Of a stretch of 64,000 bases of DNA, positions 45,237 through 55,600 are shown one piece after another. Numbering within the stretch: position 1 is the stretch's first letter; every line of letters begins with the position of its first letter. This stretch comes from Branchiostoma floridae (lineage: Eukaryota; Chordata; Leptocardii; Amphioxiformes; Branchiostomatidae). The position numbers and the translations under genes were made by a program. The notes under the pieces were generated by a model that was not told the DNA's origin, made no database searches, and was given only the letters and a program-made list of their open reading frames with translations. The stretch spans positions 15,175,525-15,239,524 of the forward strand of contig NC_049992.1 in assembly GCF_000003815.2 (NCBI RefSeq). Direction: 5' to 3'.

Positions 45237-48200
45237 TTACTCAATTTCCACATTTTCCTTGTCGGAGAAGAGTTCGTACTTGGATGTTAGCCTGATCGGG
45301 CGCTGTACGGTTTTGGTCAGCCCCAGCCGCGCCATCTGCTTCTGTTGCACGAGAACGCGTGGGTTCTCGTCGTTCCTGGTTGTCAGGGGCGACCGCGGCA
45401 GGTTCCCAGTAGCGGTGAACAGGACCTTCCTGTTGTTGGGATGGATTTTAACCGGCTTTTCTGCTGGCTTTACAGGTTCTGAAATGAGAAGGAATAGAAA
45501 CATCAGTCATGATAAGGGGTGAGTGCTGGTTAGCCTCCATTGCAGACTCTGATCTTGAAAATGGGGCAAAACTACCTTCCATTGCAAACTCCCTTTCTCA
45601 GCAAACTCTCTTTCCCAGCATAAGAGAACTTAGCCAACGTTGACCACCCTCACACTCAGGGTTGACAATCGCGGCAAAGCCTAACAATATCACCCCTGAC
45701 AACTCAGCCACAGAATTCGGTTATTAGGGGCGTGGCTTCTAACCAACTGTCAGCCCATCGGAGAGATGGCTTTTTGTTGTCGAAAGCTCGGAAAGGCGGC
45801 ATAAAAGGCGACTCATTAATATTCAGGAGCAAGATAACAGTACCGGCATAACGTTTCACAGTACTCTCAGCGTCCAGATGTCTTTATTTAGATACCAAAT
45901 TTAACAGTTGTCGGTTCTGTGGGTATAGGTAACCACGGCATCAACGTATACCGACCTAGCATATGAATAAAAAAAACATTACAGTCACGCAAAGATAAAC
46001 AGATCTTTGTGCACGCCGTGCCGTACCATGCGTACGCTGTTTGTTCAAAACTTGCAATCCGGTCATTGATTGGCCTGCGACAAATCAGGCAAGCTCATTA
46101 ATATTCATAAGCAAGGCGCCCCTAATAACCGAATTCTGTGGCTGAGTTGTCAGGGGTGATATCGTTAGGCTTTGCCGCGATTGTCAACCCTGAGTGTGAG
46201 GGTGACGTTGACAAGCACGAACCAGTGTCCTGTTTGGAGCCTGCAACGGAGGCTAGGTACCTGTACAGAAAACTCAGGTACAGCCCCGTACAGGTATGAT
46301 CCAGAGGATCAGGATCAAATGACTGTCAACTCTCCTCTACTTCACTCATTATTTTCTTGGGCCATTAAACCCCAAGACATGTGAATGCCTGCCAGTAAAT
46401 TCTGCTCATTTTCAAGTTGAATAAGAGGAGTTTTGAGACGACTTTGGTCCCCTTTGGGTAGAAGAATGTTGTGATAGGGTATCTTGCCCAGCGGTGAATA
46501 TTACTGGTAAACTTACTTTACCCATTAGAATAAGACTACTACATAGAAATATGGAATCATATGGACAAGAAGCACAATGGCACTCAGCCACTCACAAATA
46601 AAACTAAGCAAATCAGTTCAAAAAGCACACTCCTTTGTTAGTACCGTAGCATGGTGCAAATGCAATTCAAGCCACACATAGGTGAACTGTTGCCCTTAGA
46701 TTTGAATATTTCACATCGTCATGCTCATGGTAAATTACAGTCAACATTCCTGGCTTCTGAAACTTCAAAAATGCCAACTACACCTCAATCAGAAACAGTG
46801 TCAGATGTTACTGGTGGTGCAGAATGCTTGCAGCTTTGCTTCAAGTACAAGATGAAAGCTCAGTGGTATTACTAGTAGCAGAATAAAAGATTAAAGTACT
46901 GTTACGGTGGTGTGAGTTATTTCAAGCTGATGCCAGGCCACTCCAACTCCAAGGGTAGCTGCCACAAAGGAAAGACTTACTGAACATGCCATGATTACCC
47001 CACCCCCACTTCTGCTTGGAGGTTATTTTCCGACCTTTGGCCTTTAGAAGCCTGGTGTCCTCCTGTGTGGTGCAGCCGTCTGTCAGATTGTCCATCATGT
47101 CACACAGCTCACGCTCATACTGTGGGGTCTGCCGGGATCCTCTGCACAGGACAAAGGGTACATATTGGAACATGGTGTTTCACAAAGACTTACATTTAGT
47201 AAGTCCACAAGAATGTTTTCTCAGACTTTAGCATTTGCTATTGAAACTCTGTAGTACTACATACAGTAGCAATACAATGGAAACTGTGATGGTACATGGA
47301 GTCATGAATTTGCGATGGAGACGTCACCTAAAAAAAAAAAAACTTTGATAACACTTCAACAATACCTACACTGCTGGTGCTACTGTAACATCTTTCCTTA
47401 CAGCTACTTCACAAGCAGCAATGAAGATTTTGTGTGTCACTCATAAGATCCTACCTGCCACTCCCCCGACCGGGCGGGGTCACCTGGATGTCTGGCATCT
47501 GGGGCGAGGCATCGGGGTCATCGTCAAGGAGACGGCAGACAGAGGAAGTGCTGAGGTCAAGGGATAGTTCAGAGTCATAGCACCACGGCTCTGGGAGGGC
47601 GATAGAAATTAGTCCATGAAAAATACAGTATAAAATTAATGTACTTTCTTCTAATGCTACCATGTGCAATAATGTGCAAAGCAAATTTTCCTCAAAAATG
47701 AGGAACTTCTTTAGCCTGGGAACCATCTGGATAGTAGTTCGCTCTTATGTTCACTTCTGCTACCCTTCTCATCAAGACTTGCACTCGTATGCAAACCTTT
47801 TGGTGATGTCAGTTAATGAGCGAATTAAGGAATGGGTTCTGTCTGGTTGTAGAGCACTCGTTTGATGACAACAGGCATTCCATGAGTGGACGTAGGGCGT
47901 TTAAATTTGAGTGTTGAAGCGCCTGTTCGAGCAAGCGCTTGAACCCATTCCTTTATTCACTGATGCGTAGGGACTAGGCGTGGGTACCGGTACACCGTAC
48001 CGGTACAAACCCGATTTTTCTTATTGGATTGGTCCAAAAAAACTGGACTGTCCGGACCTCTTCCAAAATTCGGACGATTCCAAATGTTAGACTTAGAGAT
48101 GTCAAGGTTCCCAGATGAGAAAGCAGAGAAGGGACTGTATATTGTGTATGATCAAAGTCAGAGCGAGAAGCAACTGTATAAAGTGTATAATAATCGGTGG

Positions 48201-48860
48201 AGCGAGCTACTATCCCGGATGGTAACCAGGCTAGAACCTCTTTAGGTGGGAAAGACATACCTCTGTACTCTTCGTCAGATCCCTTTATTGGTGTCCGGTC
48301 AACTTCTCTTGTGGGTGAACGTGGGTCTACAAAAATTGCTGTTGGCTTTTCAACCTTGTGGGGGAAGAAAAAAAGCAATAGAAATTGAGATGCTCCATCA
48401 TCCATAGATATAGGTAGACTAGGTACATTTGTAATGTTGATTTTTCTAGCACATAAACTCCAGGCAAATTGCAACTGGCACATGACACTGCTTCTAGCTG
48501 ATCATGTTCTTAAGGCCACCTAAGCAATATTAGCCCGAGTCAGGGTTGTAGAACTTCAATTATCAAAGTTTAATTTTTGGGGCACTTTTCTAAGTAATAA
48601 GATGAAGTAACTACATATGTAGTGCAACTTAGATATCAATTTCGTACAGACTGCCCTATCTAGTTTCTTTCCACTTTTAATGCTCTAATATTGCTTAGGT
48701 CGCCTTTAACTTGTTTAAGTACTAGTACCTGAATAGGTGTTCTGTCGATGCCAGATGTTGGTGACCTGGGGTCAAACTGGAGAACTTTGCGTTGTTCAGG
48801 GGGTGTACTACTGGTGGAGTCATCCAGACTGGCCCAGCTCTTACTCTCAAAGGCACCCAT
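45237..48860 (-). CDS. CDCA3: Cell division cycle-associated protein 3 (trigger of mitotic entry) homologue, 5 coding exons
   Basis: Coding exons on minus: 48860-48729, 48354-48261, 47590-47455, 47141-46981, 45478-45237; phases agree and give 254 residues (the human protein is about 268). Two copies of the family motif are present: FDPRSPTSGIDRTPIQ (residues 29-44) and DPRSPTREVDRTPIK (54-68). The C-terminal exon keeps KVLFTATGNLPRSPL and a DKEN box (KEN at 248-250), the degron through which APC/C-Cdh1 removes CDCA3 in G1. Known role: F-box-like adaptor/Tome-1 that promotes Wee1 degradation and mitotic entry. Exon 2 has an acceptor (ttcctccaacag) 21 nt before the ATG, so a 5'UTR intron exists. 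Its likely first exon ends at 52148. USP5 lies divergently upstream. Symbol is given on motif order plus synteny. Confidence 0.88.
45531..46255. mobile_element. Large inverted-repeat element in CDCA3 last intron
   Basis: Outer ends tagcctccattgcagact and ggagcctgcaacggaggcta. Inner arms (45635-45735 and 46108-46215) are almost perfect 100-bp inverted repeats (acaatcgcggcaaagcctaa, ctcagccacagaattcggtt). It is non-autonomous. Similar ends occur near 33838 and 34752. Confidence 0.7.
47968..48100. mobile_element. Fragment of taggggtgggtaccggtac family
   Basis: gactaggcgtgggtaccggt followed by a ggtacaaacccgatttttct-type subterminal region matches one end of 32281-32729 and 3033-3360. The other end is missing. 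It lies in the CDCA3 intron between coding exons 2 and 3. Confidence 0.5.
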
Positions 48861-48904
48861 GTCTATTCTTCAAAATGTGCTCTGTTGGAGGAAAAGAAAT
48901 CATT

Positions 48905-49903
48905 ACAAATGCGAGCGGGTTGGTGCTGGGAATCGAGGAGAGCCTCGAAGCGGCTTTGGAGAGACGCTACTTGACGCTCGTGGGAGCGCTGCATCTCTCG
49001 CATTTCCTGGCGGTGGGAGGCCAGGATGGCCTGTATGTCCGTCTCCGCTGGGACGGGAGAGGGATCGCTGACCTGGCGGATATGAGTAGGAGGTGGTGGG
49101 GAGGGGTGTTGTGACGGTGTGTGTGATTTAGCAAGGTCCTCGAAAAACTGAAGGGTCATGCTAGCTTCGTGCAGGGTTTGGGGCGTAGAACGCTTTACCT
49201 CCCATGCCATTTGTTTGTCTTGAATTTTGCCTACGAACTCCCGCAGTCCCTAAAGATCCCTAGTGTTCTGATCGGCCTGGGGGTGAACTTTGGCGATTAG
49301 CCGGCGGATTCTGACCTCCAGAGACTGCGGCGTTTCACCCGGGTTGCGAGACAACGTGAAAAGTTCAGATTCAAAATGAGTGGGGTCGTTGGGTCTACTA
49401 TACATTTCCCTCAGGAAGTCAAGGGCGAGGTCGCAGGGTCCGTTCTTGATGGACGCCGCGGCCGTGTTGAAGGTCTGAAGGGCCCCACCCGATAGGTGAC
49501 GAATGAGTACAGTTTTGCTCAGGGGGTCGTCCCACTCGCCATAGGACCTGTCAGCGTTGAACTGAATTTCAAACTCTTCCCAAGTTATGTCGGAGACACC
49601 GTCAAACCTGCACATCAGTTTAGGGATAAACCTAGGGCGAGTGGTACGGGGGGCGTCTTCAAACTGCCCTGAGACTGGTGAGGGGGGGAATAGGTCCCGG
49701 GGAGTCGACGTTAAGGAGGGCCTGTTGTGTGAAGCCGGTGTGCGCTGGGGAGCGGGCCGGGGGGTCGCGGCTGCTCCGGTAGCGAGCGGGGTCCCCCGAG
49801 CACGGCCCCGGCCCCTGCCTCGGCCGCGTCCGTTGCCATGGAGACCAAAATTGAGTTGGACCACTTGGTCATCAGGTAACGTGTTGTCGTGTGCAGTGGC
49901 CAT
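48905..49903 (-). pseudogene. LTR-retrotransposon gag, interrupted by an in-frame stop
   Basis: Minus-strand frame from the ATG at 49903 with a Gly/Arg repeat region (GRGRGRGRGRARG), a Pro/Thr-rich linker and a capsid-like segment (CRFDGVSDITWEEFEIQFN, HLSGGALQTFN) typical of Ty3/Gypsy-type Gag. A TAG at 49250-49252 interrupts it. The same frame then stays open to a stop at 48863-48865, with helical, coiled-coil-like residues until about 48915. No nucleocapsid knuckle, protease or reverse transcriptase follows: the element is cut off at the 3' end of a CDCA3 intron. It lies in the same orientation as CDCA3, in its 5'UTR intron. Confidence 0.75.
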
Positions 49904-51109
49904 GTTACGGAGGCAAGGGGCGAGAACAGACGAGGGTAGATATGCAGATTTGGATAGAAGAGTGGGAAAATGTGCTGAGTTTACAAGTTTGATTGGAGTG
50001 TCGAGTCAAAACAAGGGACGGCAGGCCACACAGGGCGCCAAGGAAAAATTTATATCAGAAAGAGAGATGACACGAAAAAACGGCAATAACAAGGCTTTCT
50101 CTACAGCAGTGCAATTTAGAAGACAAAAGGCGTCTGCCAAACAATGAACAAATGCGACACGAAAAATTTGCAGTAACAGTGCTTTGTCGGCAGAGCGGGC
50201 CTAATTAGACCCTGGCTGTGACAATAGGTGCGATGACTAGAGACAAGGTGTAAAAAACTTACAAAGCGGGACGGCGCCAGGGAGAACTTGTGAATAACCG
50301 AAAATAAATTTACGCAAAAGTGTCAAGTCGCACGATGAAAAGCCACGTTCAGACTTGTTAAAACTGACCGGCGCCAGTGGAGAGACGGCCGCCCAGATCA
50401 AAAGAAAACCTAATTGAGGCGTGAAATGGCCAAATAACCATGAACAAAAAGTCGAGTTTCCTTTGGGAGATATTTGGAAGCAAACCCAGCGAAAGTTACT
50501 TTATAACGAAGGAAGTTTATAACGAATGGCTAGATTTAACGTTGGGAAACAAATGGACACTTTGCCGAGTGGAATCGAAACTTTTTGGGTCAATTTGGGC
50601 TGGGAATTTGAAATCAGGTAATGTGATAGGCCACAACGTGGAGAATCGGAAGTTTTAGATGCAAGAGCCAAATATTTTTTGAAGGAAATTGTATCAGATA
50701 TCGGCGTTTTACGATGCACTTGGACTCTGGAGTTAGGACGTGAATTTGACGGATAAAATTCGCACCAGGACGGTCAGGGAGCTTTGCAAAACGTGGCCAA
50801 GACGATTAGACAATTTTCGTGCGCTTCATTCAAAAGTACCGGAGTATCAACGTGAACTTTAACAGAGCGGTAGAATGGATTTCAACAATTTGGCGGAGAA
50901 CCGGATCGATTGTACAACAGAAGTTTGGTGCAACAACACACGTGTTTTGGGGGGATGTGACACACAAGAACAAAGGAAAGTTTTACTGTGCGTCACCCTA
51001 GCGCAAAACGGAACGCGACTTATACTTCAAACTCAAGGTACGAAGTTTACAAAAACCGAGTCGTAGTATTTTGATCACAGAGCAAAACTGTATCCACTAG
51101 TGGGGACCA
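49904..51109 (-). mobile_element. Untranslated leader of the LTR element
   Basis: About 1.2 kb between the LTR and the gag ATG without a conserved frame. It begins with TGGTCCCCACTAGTGG immediately after the LTR terminus on minus, the position and TGG start expected of a tRNA primer-binding site. I could not assign the tRNA. Confidence 0.5.
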
Positions 51110-51575
51110 TGTAACATTTGGTCTTAGTGGTAGGATTTGGGCATTTACCTATACGTCAAGGTGACGCATCTATGCTATGCACTCTCACCAATATAGCCAA
51201 GGACCAGGGTTCAGTGTACAGTTTGATGTGATCTTTATTACTACGACCGATGGTACACAGTTTAAGCAAGTGAACGGAGGTAATGATAAAGACTGGCTTA
51301 ATACAAATAATACAAGATAAGATACCTGGACAGATGCGGGTGGATGATATTAACTAACCGGTTACGTAACTACGGCGGCGGAAGATGCGGTTGTCCTTGT
51401 CCCTGAGTCTGCTTCTCGTCTAACTAGCGCGTACCGCGTCTTATATTACATCATGGAGGCGGAGCTTACGCGAGCGCTGCGGGGCGTGGCCTAGTTGACG
51501 TCAGGGCGCGCCCATGATCACGTGCTCTCACCACGTGACCCCTGGGCCGCCCAACGTAATAACAGACTTGCTACA
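51110..51575 (-). mobile_element. Long terminal repeat (5' LTR)
   Basis: On minus it starts TGTAGCAAGTCTG and ends CCAAATGTTACA (TG..CA termini, 466 bp). It contains a TATA-like aatataaga (about 51440) and, about 210 bp later, an AATAAAG signal (about 51232), giving the U3-R-U5 order. No second LTR was found in the window, so boundaries rest on termini, internal signals and the adjacent primer-site-like sequence. Confidence 0.6.
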
Positions 51576-52147
51576 TGGCACTCATGTCACTCAACATTTC
51601 AAGGCAGATCAAATCATCTGCGCATGCGTATATCACCGCGTCGGTACACAGTTTAATTTTAACGTTAAACGATCAAGCAAAATAGAAGATTTCGCGCGTT
51701 CTTGGTCTAAGCTTTTCCCGGGTGTACGATCATCGTAACTGATTAGCTTTTGGGTTACAGATCTAGGTAACACAAACCTTACAAAAAGCTGTTAGGGGTG
51801 AACGGAAAGGGGTGCATATGTGGAAAGGGTTATGGGGGTTACCGATACGAAAAATATGCACGATATTCTGATTGAACAGTGTATCGCCAGCTACTCAGGG
51901 CTATGCTGGAAGGGTACGGGATTTATCAGGGGCTGTGATAATATCAGCAAGTCAAACTGGAAGTCTGTTTATATGCAAAGATCGCTTGTGAACATACGAG
52001 CTACTAAAAAATTTTAACCCAGTTTTCCTGCACATGAATGAATGCCCAAACAAGGTCCCGATCGATCGACTATCTCTCTCTAAACTGTCCACAGCAAGTT
52101 GCATTTAATCTGTTGGGTAAAAGAAAATATAAACTCTATCAAACTCA

Positions 52148-52330
52148 CCTAGGATATCGCAGTAAATACACGTTTTGCCTGCTTTGTTGTACAAAACACA
52201 ATGGACGTTGACGATGTTGTATGAAAACAATTTTTTAAAGTTACCGCCTCCGCCAATCACGGACCGGTACCTGGGCGTTTCCATACAATAACCTGATTGG
52301 CTTATCTGTACATCACATGATCAGTACCGT
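52148..52330 (-). other. CDCA3: Probable non-coding first exon of CDCA3
   Basis: A consensus donor on minus (ATCCTAG|gtgagt, exon edge 52148) lies between the LTR and USP5. The only open acceptor for it in phase-free 5'UTR context is the one at 48881. The 5' boundary is not visible; the upper coordinate is a guess. Confidence 0.5.
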
Positions 52331-52612
52331 CCAATAGAAGATCTCGTAACAGCCATAACAATTTCTGTGCTAGAAACCACGCGAGATATCTCGAGACTAA
52401 GATTTCGAAAGCCTGAACATGCAACGAAAAATAATGATCAAATTGTAGAAATTGCTCTCGAAGAGGACGCTTAATCTACAGCTTTATTATATGTAACATC
52501 AACTTGATTTTATATGTACGAAAATCGATGATAAAGTTGACATTCATGACCATATGAGTCACAGCTTCTCTATATTTAGTGGTTTCGATGCGGTTGAGGT
52601 CTGCCATCCAAG
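52231..52612. promoter_or_regulatory. Shared CDCA3/USP5 upstream region with three CCAAT boxes
   Basis: CCAAT at 52253-52257, inverted ATTGG at 52296-52300 and CCAAT at 52331-52335, spaced about 35-43 bp. A TTTAAA (within 52231-52240) and a TTCGAA (about 52404) resemble CHR elements. Multiple NF-Y boxes about 30-40 bp apart plus a CHR are the hallmark of G2/M genes such as human CDCA3. Motifs are seen; function is inferred. Confidence 0.5.
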
Positions 52613-55600
52613 ATGTCGGCGTTAGAAACTCTGTACGGCTATCTCCCCTGCGTCAAAGTTCCCCGGGGTGGGGAGAAGATATACAAGGATGAATGCATAT
52701 ACTGCTACGACACACCGGTAAGACAAAGACTCTTCTTCTATTTGAACCTCGTCCCATCTTTCTCGTTGAATTCTATCTCGAGTTATCAGGTCAGATCTGC
52801 GGCGACTTTGTTGGTGGTATTCTGAGCATGGCATGATTTGCAGTTGAATGGGCTATGGGGAGGGATGACATGAGACTGCAGAATTTACCAGATGCATGTG
52901 ATGTGGTCGTAACACAAACCTTATCACACTTCAGTAAAATAGAAATATGCTAGATGATTCCGTCCCTTGTCACTAAATCTAAATGCTAGGATACAGTGAA
53001 AACATCACATCTCTCTATCATTCTATGACATACACCTGGTGATTATTATACACAACTGTCATAAACTAAAAGAACAATTGCTCCAACCATCCTTGAAATA
53101 TCTTCATTAGAGGATTTTATTGTTTATGAACATAAGATTCTCAACATAATGATAATCCTGCTCAGAAGAAATCCAGCTCAGAAGAAATATTACAATCTGG
53201 CTTGACAAAAAAGGAATTTAGAGTCACTGAATATCATAGTATGTATGTTTCCAGTTGCTCAGTAAGAATTATAATGAAGATATATACATGATGTGTAAAT
53301 AATAGTGATAAATTCTGTCCTTTGTCACTTACTGAATTGAATTGAAACAATAACTGAACCTTTGGATTTTCTGAAAAGGAGCAGAAGGCTTTTCAATGTA
53401 GAAATAGAATAACATCAATGATCAAACATGACTGATTGGTTGCTGTTGTTGACCACAGCTCATCTGAATTGACTGAAACTCTTTTAAAGTTTGATTTCTG
53501 ATAAGAACACTAATTCAACACTGTACAACTGAGAACAAAACAAGAAAACACAAATTTAGATACATGCTACATGTGAATAATACTTATCATGCATTGTGAC
53601 TTTGTCCTGCATACAGTGTAACATGTTACATAGTGGTAACATTGACAGAAAATGAAGACTAAGAATATTTTTATTGGTAATGAATGTGCAACAATAGATG
53701 GGCTGGTTAAGCCTGGTTTATTAGTGTGTGTGTGTGTTCATGTTTGTAGGTGTGGTCACTCGATCTCTAACACAGATGCTAGATGATCCAGCGTTTAGGC
53801 ATTCCCAGTGTGACATTAGGAATCAGAGGAATGGGGAAGTGGGAGGGTGATAGGTTGTCCTGCAGATATGTGTCTCAATGGGAGATAAAAATAGCTCCAT
53901 GTGTGGAGAACACCATGCCCAATATGGCTGACTCCAGTCTAGAGGGACCGTGCAAAATGCCATATTGGTTGTCTCGTTCAACAGAGATAACGTAACGTAA
54001 ACGATTCTAATCGCCTTGTCTCCACAGGAAGATTTTATCTTTACAATTACAGAGATGCAGAAATGAAGAGGAATTTGGTGTGGTGTCATAAAGAATTGTT
54101 GTGAACTGACATTTTTAAAATGATTCATGGTATAAATGTACATGAGTTGTCTTAGAAATGAAATGTCACAATTGTCACTGAAACAAGAGATTCTGTGAGA
54201 AAGGGCCAAGCCCAGGGCATAGAAATGTTCTCCAAACTCAGTTTTATTACATAGACTAGCTCCTTAGCTCTAGGGCTAACATCTCCCCAAGGAAAGTTTA
54301 CCACAGTTAGACGGTTAGACCCTAACCCAGGGCCTATGGTAAATTTCTTTTAGGGCATGTTAGTCCTGGAGCCTAGGAGCAGTGTAGGCCCTTAAAACAG
54401 TCTGGTATCCAGGCTAACAGCAACATTATACTTGTCAGTGTTTGATGTGTGCCATGGTACTTCTAAATTAGCAGATGACCTCTACATTTTCTTCTCCCTG
54501 AGCTTTGTTTGTAGAGATGTAACTCTGCTACATACTCTGTGGCATTTTGGCCGACCTACAAAAAACAATCATAGACATAGCTGTGTCCTGACTGTGGCTT
54601 AGACTCTTGTTACAAAGGAATCTTTGCGCAGCAAGAAACGTCCCACCTGCTTGAAGTGTTGTGACATAATCTGTACTATTCTTATTTTGCCATCATGTCT
54701 CCACTGCTTCCTAATAATTTGCACCTATATAGTATATACTGTAATAGATTCCAAAATTCTTGAAACGAGCATAAAGCCACAGTAAGCGGGTTTGATCACT
54801 TAGAATAAGTTAGATTTTGCTGCCTGAACATATAACCTTTCAAAGCTGTATATTGTTTGGCACCAGACTTAAAGGTTCCATTCCTAGAATAAGTACACCA
54901 CATGGGCAGACATTCCTATTCCAACCATTCTACACTTGGACTCCTGCCTAGGGCACTGTTTAATACAGGAAACATTTTCCCAGATTGTCGGCCTTGAGTG
55001 TGAGGCAGCATTCCGTTTATAAATCACACACACACTTATAACGTATGTCATTATGTCACCCCCAACTCCCCAAGATATTTTTGGAGTGATGAAATTGAAA
55101 GGCTATATCTATTTATGGCAAGGCCAGACCAACTGTCTGGAGTATTGAGCTTGTGTTGCCTAGCAACACAGTATGGTTGCTAAGCAACAGGGCTTGGTCC
55201 AGTCATGGAGATGGTTCTGTGTGAGATAGATTACAAGCTGACCCACTTCCTGAGTTTCTGATGTCATGTGTCTGTGTCTGGGGATGGCTTTATCCTGGCC
55301 AATGTCATGGTCATCTTTCAGGCCTATGAGTACCAAATAGGGTCATTCTAAGCTTACACTAAGGCCTAGGAAAAAAATTGTGTGTTTCCTGTTTCCTTAC
55401 CTACCCTACAAAAACCTTCAACCTTTTTTTGGGTGGGCAATGGAGTCACATAGTATATACTGTTTCTCCTATCTAATGAAGGATAAATCTAAGCTATTCA
55501 CAACATTCAAGTTTGACAATTAAAGAGCAGGGCTCGAAATTCATTTTGGGGATTGGGTGCACTGGTGCACCCAGCTTTAAAAATTGGGTGCACCAAAAAA

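Noticed and set aside
49587-50147. 186-codon plus-strand frame
   Set aside because: Antisense shadow of the gag frame with Gly/Arg/Pro-rich low complexity.
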